Shown piece after piece: positions 46,567 through 55,304 of a stretch of DNA of 64,000 bases. The translations under genes and the position numbers were made by a program. Below the pieces are notes generated by a model. That model was not told the DNA's origin, made no database searches, and saw nothing but the letters and a program-made list of their open reading frames with translations. The first letter of the stretch is position 1. The number at the start of each line of letters is the position of its first letter. The stretch spans positions 1 to 64,000 of the forward strand of contig NW_020825503.1 in the NCBI RefSeq assembly GCF_003286085.1, written 5' to 3'. The DNA is from Drosophila persimilis (taxonomy: Eukaryota; Arthropoda; Insecta; Diptera; Drosophilidae).

Positions 46567-47411
46567 ATTAAATCTCTGCCAACATCCGCCATCGAGTATC
46601 TGCTGTTGATATGCAACTCGGCTCTGCAGTTCGGCCTCTTCCCAAAGTCCTGGAAATGCGCAAAAATCTCTATGTTAAGGAAGCCAGGAAAGCCGAGTGA
46701 TAGGCTTGAGTCCTACAGACCCATCAGCCAGCTTACAGGCTTCTCCAAAATCTTTGAACGCCTCATCCTCAAGCGACTCTTTGAAGAAGAAAGCTTTGCC
46801 ATGGCTATTCCAAACCATCAATTTGGCTTTAGAAGTCAGCACTCAGCGGAACAGGAAATCGGACGAGTCACGCAATTTATCTTCAGATCCTACGAAGCGC
46901 AGCGGCATTGCAGTGCTGTGTACATGGATATCCAGGAAGCTTTTGATAGAGTCTGGCATCAGGGTCTTCTCTGCAAAGTTAAATCGATAATACCTGACAA
47001 TTTATACATTCTACTCACCAGCTATCTCTCAGACAGAAGCTTCAAAGTCGTTTGCTGTAACAACATCACCTCAAGCCTAAAGAACATAACCGCTGGAGTG
47101 CCGCAAGGAAGCGTACTTGGCCCAGTGCTCTATAATCTTTACACTGCCGACATGCCGCAGCCACCAAGACACGCAAACTCAACCCAAATGATAGCAACGT
47201 ACGCTGATGACGCAGTATACCTCGTATCTGCCCTAAGTCCAAAACAAGCCAACGAAAATGTGGAGCGGCTCCTGGCTGATGCATTATCATGGTCTAAGAA
47301 ATCGGGAATAACCATCAGTCTTGCAAAAACTGCTCATGTTCTACATACTCTCTCACCTGTGCAGCTACACACTCCAGCTCCATGGTTAGCCGGGCAACTC
47401 GTGGCCAAAAA
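46567..47411 (+). pseudogene. Family J fragment J12: partial reverse transcriptase
   Basis: RT-only fragment starting GTCATTAAATCTCTGCC. The frame is open through SYRPISQL, AFDRVWH, AGVPQGSVLG and YADD. It ends abruptly after LAGQLVAKK at 47411, where unrelated DNA follows. There are no endonuclease, C-terminus or 3' UTR. Confidence 0.82.
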
Positions 47412-47439
47412 GGCGAAACCAAGTCTAATGAAAATTGTT

Positions 47440-47690
47440 GATAAATTTCTAGTGCGCTTCATCAGTTCGGAAATGGTATTGATATTCGTTATGGCCAGAG
47501 GTTAGTGGTCACAGATGGACTTAACCACGAAATAATCTTAGGTATTTCTGCTGAAATGAAAGTGATGAAAATTAATTGGTAGCCAGATAGGGAATATCTA
47601 CTCATACTCTTCTCGTGATGGCCATGTAAAAATCACAAATTTGATTTATTCGATACAGCTTCAAGGCACCTTGGGCAATATATTTATGAA
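47440..47690 (+). pseudogene. Decayed exon-like fragment, WD40-like, copy 1
   Basis: Downstream of an acceptor-like TTTCTAG, a reading frame begins ALHQFGNGIDIRYGQRL and continues GLNHEIILGISAEMKVMKINW. It is then hit by TAG (47580-47582), and by TGA plus a frameshift near 47613, after which SRDGHVKI is legible. The pattern 'xxWxPDxEYLLILFSRDGHVKI' resembles a WD40-type blade. This is probably a dead piece of a host gene, carried along with the duplicated segment. I do not recognise the parent gene. Confidence 0.4.
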
Positions 47691-48403
47691 GTTTACAGAG
47701 CCCTTAAATATTTATTGAAGCTAAAATAACTTTTGCCAGGATGCAAGACCAAACTACGAGTAGAAAGCTAGTTTCGCCTGACAGCTGCATTTGGAGATAA
47801 GCAGCCAGAAGCTGGAAGCTCTGGTCACTTTCAATGCATACAGAGACAAAATTAAAATTCAAAGAACTCTGCATAAGCCAACGTTTGACAGGAATGAGAG
47901 AGTTACAGCTAGAGCTAGTTGTCACACAAGTGCAAAAATGCAGACAATAGGAAAATGCCATGCAAAGGAAAACATGAAATTTAATATCCAAACGGATCCA
48001 AACCATATGAAATTTAAAACCGAATCTGCCGCACCACACCACTCCCTCTCCTATTTATATAGTGCATAGACGATATACGATATACGATAGACGATAGTAG
48101 GTTGATATAGTGTAAATATTTTGACATGGCAATATGTTGTCACAATCATGCTTGTGTATGTCTGATGAGTGTTTGTTCAGAATTTGGTCATTGTTGAGCT
48201 GAAGATGGAGGCCGGAGATGGGGACGGAGAGTTTATTTGTTTGCCCATGTCTCTGCATTTGCAGTTAATTTGTTAAAATTTCACTTGATAAATAAAGTTT
48301 CAGAAATTTGTTTTGCCCAAGTGGACGTGGGCTCGGCATCGTTCTAGCTTGTTGTACCATAAGTTTTCCAATTTGCATACTTCCGCAGCTGCTGGGACTG
48401 GAC
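47691..48403 (+). other. Non-coding 5' flank of RNF41-like gene 1
   Basis: No convincing coding sequence. It contains a short run of CGATATACGATAGA-type repeats (48068-48098) just after an A/T-rich stretch. In unit 2 this flank differs by two deletions (about 29 and 28 bp), one GA-rich insertion and a 4-bp change. Confidence 0.6.
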
Positions 48404-48411
48404 TATAAATA
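48404..48411 (+). promoter_or_regulatory. Candidate TATA box of RNF41-like gene 1
   Basis: TATAAATA, about 380 bp upstream of the 5' intron and about 465 bp upstream of the main ATG. A 28-bp deletion in gene copy 2 ends in this site and turns it into CATAAATA (near 57818). Position and match are seen; promoter use is inferred. Confidence 0.4.
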
Positions 48412-48783
48412 TGCAAAGGGTTTACGACCACACTATGTATATGCAAGTACCTCAAGAAACTATCCCCCCACTGCCTGGAAGGCAACAGGAGTGGAAACGG
48501 ATGGATACGATAGCTCTTTGTTTACTGTTTGTTGTTTAGTCGGTTTCAGTAGCCCTTGAATTGGAATTGAAGGGGGGCTCGATTGAAAGGAAACGCAATG
48601 AATGCTGTTTGTACTACAGATGAGATCGGATCGGAGTAAACATTTCAAATCATTTGATAAGCAACCATTGGAGAGTTGGTTTCTATTTAAAAATCAGCAG
48701 TTCACATTATTCGGGTATCAAAAAAATCACAGTTTGAAAAACCTCGTCGAATCATTCATATCTAAAACATTTTCTGTGGTAAG

Positions 48784-48849
48784 GTAAGCTCAGACATTTG
48801 GTAAGGTCGCGCACTTGCCAAATAAATCCAATGCTCTTCCCTCATGCAG
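48784..48849 (+). other. Candidate 66-bp 5' intron of RNF41-like gene 1
   Basis: Donor AAG|GTAAGC at 48784 and acceptor CTTCCCTCATGCAG at 48849, with a pyrimidine-rich run before the AG. The length is typical of short Drosophila introns. Splicing would place the exon 19 nt upstream of the main ATG. The intron is identical in copy 2 (58196-58261). Confidence 0.6.
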
Positions 48850-48868
48850 GAGCAGTATCCAATCAGTC

Positions 48869-49852
48869 ATGGGGTTCGATATTAACTACATTATCGGCCA
48901 TGTCGATGAGGAGTTGATTTGTCCGATCTGTACCGATGTGCTCGAGACGCCTGTGCAATCGCTCCACTGTGAGCACGCCTTCTGCAGGGTCTGCATCGAG
49001 AAGTGGATGCTGCTAAAGAAACAGTGCCCCGTGGACCGGTCCGAACTGTTGCCGAGCCACCTAGCGCCGGCCTCGCGGCTCATGCGCAACATGCTCGGGC
49101 GCCTCCAGATCCGGTGCCCCTTCTCGGAGAACGACTGCCCTTTGATACTGTCGCTGGACGACTACCGCGCCCACGTGCTTATCTGCCAGTTCAACCCCAA
49201 GGCCATAGTGGAGTGCAAGAACTGCCTTATGAAGGTGCCCAAGGACGAGCTGCCCGACCACAACTGTATCATCGAGCTGCGGAAGATTGTGCAGGACCAG
49301 GCGACGGAGATAGCAGTGCTCAAGCACACCCAGGTGGATCACGAGATACGAATCGGGGTCCAGATTCGGGAGCTGGAGTTGCTGCAGTACTACTTGGCAG
49401 CACTGCGCTCAACCAGTCCCATTATGCGCAACGTTGGGAACCAGCTCGACGGCTACGCGGTGTCCCACTGGTGCGCCGGCCTGCCCACGGCACGGGTGAA
49501 CAACTGGAGTAGTGTGGTCTCCACGCCGGACAACGAGATGCACTTTTTGGTCAGAAACAGCCTGCGAGCCAGCGGCTGTCCAATGCACTTGCTCAACACG
49601 ATGGTGGAGCATTGCCACGAGGAGCGCTGGCCCGCCGCCATGGCCACCCTGCAGCGCCGTCGCGCCAACCAAACTCAAATGACGCAATTCGTCTCTAGAC
49701 TGATTAGGCCCCTCTCATCGGGCCGGCAGTGTCTGTGTATCTTTGGAGTCGACAACTACCATGTTCCCGAAAACTTGCGACCATTTTTGGGCATAACAAT
49801 GATATTCGTTGATGGCGTGGAGCAGTTGCCCACTGATAGCGTGCACCTCTAA
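48869..49852 (+). CDS. RNF41/Nrdp1-like RING E3 ubiquitin ligase, copy 1
   Basis: 327-residue protein closely following human RNF41/Nrdp1 in layout; in Drosophila the known homologue is elgi, and this looks like an additional paralogue. RING ligands are Cys18, Cys21, Cys34, His36, Cys39, Cys42, Cys53 and Asp56 (C3HC3D, as in Nrdp1). A TRAF/SIAH-type zinc-finger region (about 80-132, ending DHNC) follows, then a coiled region (about 135-175) and a C-terminal substrate-binding (USP8-interacting) domain (about 190-320, with NNWSSVVSTPD and SGCP). Family members ubiquitinate receptors and other signalling proteins in the cytoplasm. The start is set at 48869 because the family begins MGxD; an upstream in-frame extension to 48815 is intronic. 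The coding region is G/C-richer than its surroundings and has no lesions, so it looks functional. Confidence 0.88.
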   Translation: MGFDINYIIGHVDEELICPICTDVLETPVQSLHCEHAFCRVCIEKWMLLKKQCPVDRSELLPSHLAPASRLMRNMLGRLQIRCPFSENDCPLILSLDDYRAHVLICQFNPKAIVECKNCLMKVPKDELPDHNCIIELRKIVQDQATEIAVLKHTQVDHEIRIGVQIRELELLQYYLAALRSTSPIMRNVGNQLDGYAVSHWCAGLPTARVNNWSSVVSTPDNEMHFLVRNSLRASGCPMHLLNTMVEHCHEERWPAAMATLQRRRANQTQMTQFVSRLIRPLSSGRQCLCIFGVDNYHVPENLRPFLGITMIFVDGVEQLPTDSVHL

Positions 49853-50188
49853 GGGGAACATAATACAGGTGGCAGGTGGAAGGTGGCAGGTGGCAGGTGG
49901 CCGGAGTGTTTACTCCATCGTATTCCAATTCAAAATTTAATTTTGTTTCTACTTTAATAACGTTGCTTTGGAGCCAATTTACGATTCTTACACCATACAT
50001 TACATACATTCAGTAAGCACAACCATAGAACCACACCGGTCAAATTTCTGAGTACATTTAAATCAAACAGGGGGAGCCATTCTTTGTTATACAAATAAGG
50101 TCATACAAACAAAAAATATATGTAATTTTCGGGTTAGTATTTGTGTGAAATATTACTGGGTAAATGCAATGAAATTTATGCCACATAT
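49853..50188 (+). other. 3' flank of RNF41-like gene 1
   Basis: Begins with a short minisatellite of AGGTGGC/AGGTGGA units (about 49867-49900), then A/T-rich non-coding DNA. No canonical AATAAA is seen close to the stop codon. The flank ends at a J remnant. Confidence 0.6.
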
Positions 50189-50377
50189 AGCTACACACTC
50201 CAGCTCCAAGGTTAGCCGGGCAACTCGTGGCCAAAAAATCCGTCACATCCAGAATGACGATGCACTGGACCTCGGCCAGCTTCAGCCCTGTTGATGCTGT
50301 CCTGCAGTCACAGTTTAGCGCCGACACTCGCAAGGATTCCACTTCGCAGCCGACGACGAGACTAATAGGCGTAATGA
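50189..50377 (+). mobile_element. Family J remnant J13, left part
   Basis: A fragment of RT (ACACACTCCAGCTCC to AATCCGTCA) is joined by deletion to the 3' UTR (CATCCAGAATGACG...). It ends in AATAGGCGTAATGA at 50364-50377, which is the left target duplication of L3. The right part of the same J copy is at 55060-55304. Confidence 0.85.
50364..50377 (+). repeat. Left target-site duplication of L3 copy 1
   Basis: AATAGGCGTAATGA within J13; the right copy is 55060-55073. J copies elsewhere contain this sequence only once (for example at 4743-4756), which confirms that it is a duplication of the target. Confidence 0.93.
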
Positions 50378-50828
50378 AATATAAAAAGAGCAAGCAAGCA
50401 AGCAAGTCGTGTACAACATACAGAGGAACAAAATCGTGAAAAACTCAAGTGATACACTATTATTTATTAAATAGAGTGTTTTGTTCACATCATAAACTGT
50501 GTACGCATTGAAAGACAACAATTGACGGTGGAAATAATTGAAGATAACGCTACAAAGCCAATTTTAATAAAATACAGTGGAAAAATATTTGTTATTGGTT
50601 GTGCTGAGGAAGAAGAATATTTGTTATTGTTCTGAACCACTCTCTGTAAACGAGCATTTGATCTTTCGGAGTCACTGAGAGAATAACGTAGCCATACCCA
50701 ATAAAAGGTTGCAAGCAGTGCAGACAGCAAAGTTATTGGCAACGCATTGTAAAGAGTCGGCAAAGCAGTATTTCAAGCAGTTTAAAGCAGTATTTCAAGC
50801 AGCACCGTAACGGAAAAACGTTTTGAAC

Positions 50829-51776
50829 ATGGCTCCAGTTTCAAAACGTCTGCGAGAAAAATCTGGAACTGATCTCAAGGGCTCGAAGAGTTCTGAGGAA
50901 ATACCAGAAAATATTCAGAAAGCCCTGGACAGAATGTTTGCTAAGCAGGCTGAACTAATCACGGCAAATACGTTAAAGTCTGAGGGTGTATTGCAGGCCA
51001 TAGAGGAAAAGTTCACAGCTATGACCAATCAAATTCTTGGTATGGCAGTAGATGTGAAGAAACTCACTGAACGTGTCCTGCAATTGGAAAAGGCGCGTGA
51101 GGTAATCCACGAAATGGAGCAGCAAATTATCAAACTCAAAAATGAGGTACATGGTATGCAAGAAATACGTGCGCAAGTTAGAGATCTAAGCACACAATGT
51201 GTTGAGCGCGCCAAAGCGGACATTGCGTGTGATCTCCGTATTCATGGAATACCCTTTGAAGAAGGTGAAATGTTGAAGGTCCGATTCAACAAGATGTGCT
51301 TTGCCCTTAACCTAACACCCCTCCCAAGGGTGAAAGACATCTTTAGGATCCGACAGAGAACACACGGAACAGCTGTTGATCCAGTGATAATCCTGCGACT
51401 AGAGAGTGTGAGAGAGAAGGCGGCGTTGTTGCAAGCTGTTGGCAACTATCGCAGGGAATCGAAAAAACTGCTATCACTGGACCTAATGGAATTCGACTCA
51501 CAGGCTGCGTTTTATATTAATGAGCAGCTGTCTAAAGAGAATCTGGCTGTTTTCAAAGAGGCTATGAAAATGAAAAAAGGAAAAGCACTATCGGCTGTTT
51601 TCACTCGTCGGGCGATCGTGCATGTTAAGAAGCATCCAGCTGGAGAGATTTTTAGAGTGGATAACATGCATGACCTGCAAACATTGCGGGATACTTCCGA
51701 GGATGAGCTTGCAGCAGTTGATCCAGGTGCAGTTAACAGGCCAGTTGAGACAGACCAGAATAACCTTTTTCGTTAG
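50829..51776 (+). CDS. L3 ORF1 (coiled-coil nucleic-acid-binding protein), copy 1
   Basis: 315 residues from ATG 50829. Order: basic, polar N-terminus (SKRLREKSG); a long heptad-type coiled coil at about residues 60-120 (VKKLTERVLQLEKAREVIHEMEQQIIKLKNEV); then a compact domain (about 135-275) reading DLRIHGIPFEEGE...VKDIFRIRQR...PVIILRL, reminiscent of the RRM-like plus C-terminal arrangement in ORF1 of L1 and several other LINEs. The last 40 residues are acidic. Such proteins form trimers or other multimers that coat the element RNA in cytoplasmic particles. The frame is intact, and the protein appears identical to that of copy 2. Confidence 0.82.
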   Translation: MAPVSKRLREKSGTDLKGSKSSEEIPENIQKALDRMFAKQAELITANTLKSEGVLQAIEEKFTAMTNQILGMAVDVKKLTERVLQLEKAREVIHEMEQQIIKLKNEVHGMQEIRAQVRDLSTQCVERAKADIACDLRIHGIPFEEGEMLKVRFNKMCFALNLTPLPRVKDIFRIRQRTHGTAVDPVIILRLESVREKAALLQAVGNYRRESKKLLSLDLMEFDSQAAFYINEQLSKENLAVFKEAMKMKKGKALSAVFTRRAIVHVKKHPAGEIFRVDNMHDLQTLRDTSEDELAAVDPGAVNRPVETDQNNLFR

Positions 51777-51896
51777 TAAAACTTCCCTTAGCCATAGTAA
51801 TATAATGTTGAAGTTTAAGGTTTTATGTTTTTATATAGTTATAATTGATTTGTGTATATTGCGTGTGCTGCTAATATGCTATTTAGTAACTTTTAA

Positions 51897-54692
51897 ATGG
51901 TCCATAATATGAATAGACTTCCAACGAATAGTAGGATATTGATTCGTACGCTGGCTAAACAAAAAGATGGCATAAATATTTGTCATATAAATGCTCAGAG
52001 TCTGTATGGTAAGATTGATGAGTTCCGATATATGTTTGAACAATCGAATGTTGATGTAGTTTGTGTTTCGGAAACGTGGTTCATGCCGCATCTATGTGAT
52101 AATGTTATTTTGTGTACCGGATTTGATCTATACCGATCTGATCGGGAAGGAAATGGTGGGGGTGTTGCTGTATACATAAACAAGAAACTCAAATCCAAAT
52201 TAATATGCAAGCACCCTCCAGAAAGTGCAATAGAATACCTTTTTATAGAATTATCGGCCTCTAACAGTTCTCTTAAATTACTATTGGGCTGTCTGTACAG
52301 ACCACACCGCAGTACAATCTACCAACAAGTAATTGATGCAATTTCAGACCTATCTGTAAGCTATACTGACGTAATTATAATCGGGGATCTAAACAGCAAT
52401 ATACTGAAGGAACGACATATGGAGTCAGCGATGGCATCGTTAGGCTTGCATCTAGTCAATAATAGTAGACCAACACATTTCTCAAACACTGCAAGTACAT
52501 TATTGGACCTTTGTTTTGTCAATGATAAAGAAAAAATCGTTCTTTATGATCAGTTATCTGTCCCAACATTTTCCAGACACGACCTACTTTTCCTGACTTA
52601 TGATTTTAATTGTAAAAAGATTGACGACGACATATGGTACCGAAATTTTAAGAGCATTGACATTACCAAACTTAATGACGAATTCAATACATATGACTGG
52701 AATATAATATTTGGCATGGATGATGTTAATTCTCAAGTAGAACAACTACGAGCTCACATAACATGTCTTTATGAAAAATTCGTACCACTGCGTAAATTAA
52801 AGATTGCACAAAAGAAAAATCCATGGTTCAATCAATGTATTGCACACAATATATCATTAAGGGACAAAGCATATAACAAATGGAAACGCTACAGAACGTC
52901 TGTTCAGTATCAAGAATTTAAAACTTTAAGGAAAAAAACCAACCTATTAATACTGACAGCTAAAAAATCTTTTTATTCTGTAAGGTTTCAAAGTGCAATA
53001 TTAACAAGAAGGACATGGAGGGAGCTCAAAGACTTGGGAATAGGGAAGAGGACAAATAACACCAAAATTGATGTAGACATAGATGAATTAAATAGAAAAT
53101 TTGTGATAAACGGGGTACCTGAAGTAGCATATAATCATTATCTTGACAATATACCGAATAGTTCCTGTGATAATAACTTTAGCTTCATGTGTGCCAGTCA
53201 GTGTGATGTCCTTGAATCTGTGCTTAAAATTAAGTCAAATGCAATAGGACTGGATGAAATACATCCAAAATTTCTCAAAATCTTACTTCCAAAAATATTA
53301 CCACATGTGACTTATATTTGCAATACTGTCTTAACAAAATCAATATTTCCAAGTACATGGAAGCTTGCGAAAATAACACCGGTCCCTAAAGGAAAAAATG
53401 AATATAGACCTATATCAATTCTATCGTTTTTGTCAAAAGTCCTTGAACAATTAATGTCACAACAAATTCGAACTTTTCTAGATAACAATGCACTACTAAG
53501 TGACAAACAGTCAGGTTACAGAAGACAAAGAAGCTGTACTACGGCAATAGTAAATATAACGGAAGACATTAGATTAACACAAGATGAAGGAAATGTGACG
53601 CTATTAGTACTACTTGACTTCAGTAAAGCATTTGACACGGTTAACCACGAAATCTTATTAAGTAAATTAGTTAACTTTTTCAATTTTAGTAAGGTAGCTA
53701 TAAAGCTATTAAAATCGTATTTAACGGATAGAAGACAGGTAGTGGTAAGTGGAAGTAGAATTTCTTCAATGATGAGCACTGCACGTGGTGTGCCTCAAGG
53801 TTCAGTTCTTGGGCCGCTTTTGTTCTCATTATATGTGAATGACCTGCCAGACGTCCTGTTAAATTGTAAAAGTTATATGTATGCGGATGACGTCCAAATG
53901 TATGTTAGTCGTCCATTGAGTAAAATTGATGAGTGTATAAGTGTGTGTAACAGTGATTTGCTCAATGTGAGTAGCTGGGCGAAGCGTAACGGTCTGGCAC
54001 TTAATCCAGATAAATGTAAATGTGTAATTATATACAAGAAGCAACTAAATACGATGGCCTATCCAAAACTTGAAATCGAAGGAAAACAAATTAATTACGT
54101 AGATCAGGTGGAAAACTTAGGATTAACATTTAACAATACGCTTTCTTGGAGTAGCCAAGTAGTGAAAGCTACTGGTAGAACATATAGTCTACTAAGAAAA
54201 CTCGCACCAACACAAAAATACCTGCCAGATATACTCAAACTAATGATAGCTAAGACATATTTGACACCCACCTTATTCTATGGTATTGAAATATTTGGAA
54301 ATTGTGACGCTGAATCTCAAAAAAAACTAAAAGTAACATTTAACAACATTGCCCGCTACATATATAATAAGAGACGAACCGATCATATCTCAATCTTAGC
54401 AAGACAAATATTCAAAATGGATTTAAAGACATGGATAGGGTACAGAACAATTATTTTTCTACATCGAATAATCTATACCAGACAGCCGAGCTACTTATAT
54501 GATAAATTAACCTTTGCTTCATCAAATAGAACGTTGAATCTGGTAACCATAAGGTACAAACTTGCCAATTCAGGAAAACAATTTTTAACAAATGCTATTC
54601 GGTTATGGAATGAGTTACCTTTCAATATTAAAAATATTAGTAGAGCAACGAAATTTAGGGATAAACTAGAAAAACACTTGATAAACACATAA
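51897..54692 (+). CDS. L3 ORF2 endonuclease-reverse transcriptase, copy 1 (intact)
   Basis: 931 residues. The APE-type endonuclease (about 25-235) shows HINAQSL (Asn32), SETWF (Glu59), GDLNSN, TLLDLCFV and SRHDLL, the expected catalytic set. The reverse transcriptase (about 440-720) shows IGLDEIHPKFL, EYRPISILSFLSKVLEQ, QSGYRRQRS, LLDFSKAFDTVNH, ARGVPQGSVLGPLLF and YADD at residues 662-665. The C-terminus ends with IRLWNELPFNIKNIS. There is no RNase H domain. The enzyme nicks target DNA and copies its own RNA by target-primed reverse transcription. No stop or frameshift is present, so it may be active; the copy in the second unit has a nonsense codon at Glu502. Confidence 0.9.
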   Translation: MVHNMNRLPTNSRILIRTLAKQKDGINICHINAQSLYGKIDEFRYMFEQSNVDVVCVSETWFMPHLCDNVILCTGFDLYRSDREGNGGGVAVYINKKLKSKLICKHPPESAIEYLFIELSASNSSLKLLLGCLYRPHRSTIYQQVIDAISDLSVSYTDVIIIGDLNSNILKERHMESAMASLGLHLVNNSRPTHFSNTASTLLDLCFVNDKEKIVLYDQLSVPTFSRHDLLFLTYDFNCKKIDDDIWYRNFKSIDITKLNDEFNTYDWNIIFGMDDVNSQVEQLRAHITCLYEKFVPLRKLKIAQKKNPWFNQCIAHNISLRDKAYNKWKRYRTSVQYQEFKTLRKKTNLLILTAKKSFYSVRFQSAILTRRTWRELKDLGIGKRTNNTKIDVDIDELNRKFVINGVPEVAYNHYLDNIPNSSCDNNFSFMCASQCDVLESVLKIKSNAIGLDEIHPKFLKILLPKILPHVTYICNTVLTKSIFPSTWKLAKITPVPKGKNEYRPISILSFLSKVLEQLMSQQIRTFLDNNALLSDKQSGYRRQRSCTTAIVNITEDIRLTQDEGNVTLLVLLDFSKAFDTVNHEILLSKLVNFFNFSKVAIKLLKSYLTDRRQVVVSGSRISSMMSTARGVPQGSVLGPLLFSLYVNDLPDVLLNCKSYMYADDVQMYVSRPLSKIDECISVCNSDLLNVSSWAKRNGLALNPDKCKCVIIYKKQLNTMAYPKLEIEGKQINYVDQVENLGLTFNNTLSWSSQVVKATGRTYSLLRKLAPTQKYLPDILKLMIAKTYLTPTLFYGIEIFGNCDAESQKKLKVTFNNIARYIYNKRRTDHISILARQIFKMDLKTWIGYRTIIFLHRIIYTRQPSYLYDKLTFASSNRTLNLVTIRYKLANSGKQFLTNAIRLWNELPFNIKNISRATKFRDKLEKHLINT

Positions 54693-55059
54693 AAAACAAA
54701 AAAAAATAAATAAATAAATAAATAAAAATAAATAAATAAGTAAATAAAAATAAATAATAAAAATAATAATAATAATAATAATAAAAAATAATAATAAAAA
54801 AAAATAAATAAATAAATAAATAAAAAAAAAAATAAAATAGGAAAAAAACAAAAAAAAAATTAGAATTAGTATTAGTATTAATAATACAAATATTAGTCAT
54901 AATAATAAAAATATTAGTCATACCAAAAATGTTAGAATAAGACAATCATTCTGCTTAAAGCATACAACTACATACATATGTGAACTCCATGTGACTAGCG
55001 CTTTAACATAAAGTAGGAATACTGTTGCGTTAGGAATATATATACAAATAAAAAATACA
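54693..55059 (+). repeat. L3 3' UTR with (TAAA)n-rich tract
   Basis: 54693-54860 is almost entirely A and T, as TAAA/TAAT/A runs, followed by about 200 bp of A/T-rich unique sequence ending AAATAAAAAATAC next to the target duplication. The simple repeat is internal to the element, not at its very end. Confidence 0.8.
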
Positions 55060-55304
55060 AATAGGCGTAATGATGTTCTTCACGGCTGCATACTCCACCT
55101 GAAATCATTAAAAACAAAAACAATGTAAACAAAGTAGCAATAAGTTTAGTGTTACCCTGGCATTTAGCCAAATTATCGATAGCTAATAAAAAAAAATAAA
55201 TACCAAATAAGCCAATACCGTAAGAAATGTTACCCTGCCAATTTACAGCCACTTCTGCAACTACATGTAATGTAGATAAGCAGTTGGCGCGAAACAATTT
55301 GTAA
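55060..55304 (+). mobile_element. Family J remnant J13, right part
   Basis: The 3' UTR of the J copy split by L3, starting with the right target duplication (55060-55073) and running to GTAA. It joins directly to J14, with the same J-J joint as J2/J3 and no DINE-1. Confidence 0.87.

Larger units (their letters stand above)
50378..55059 (+). mobile_element. Full-length CR1-group LINE L3, copy 1 (intact ORFs)
   Basis: 4682 bp, flanked by perfect 14-bp target duplications AATAGGCGTAATGA (50364-50377 and 55060-55073). It has a 5' UTR of about 450 bp, ORF1, a 120-bp spacer, ORF2 and a 3' UTR with a long (TAAA)n-rich tract. Both ORFs are open. A YADD-type RT with C-terminal RLWNELPFNIK suggests the CR1 group; exact clade not assigned. 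It is the only element here that could be autonomous. Confidence 0.9.

Noticed and set aside
49003-49512. 169-codon plus-strand ORF inside RNF41-like gene 1 (also 58415-58924)
   Set aside because: It overlaps the conserved RING gene in another frame, has low-complexity Pro/Gly/Ala composition and no family features.
54655-54945. Minus-strand ORF rich in Phe, Tyr and Ile in the L3 3' UTR
   Set aside because: It is a translation of the (TAAA)n simple repeat, not a membrane protein.
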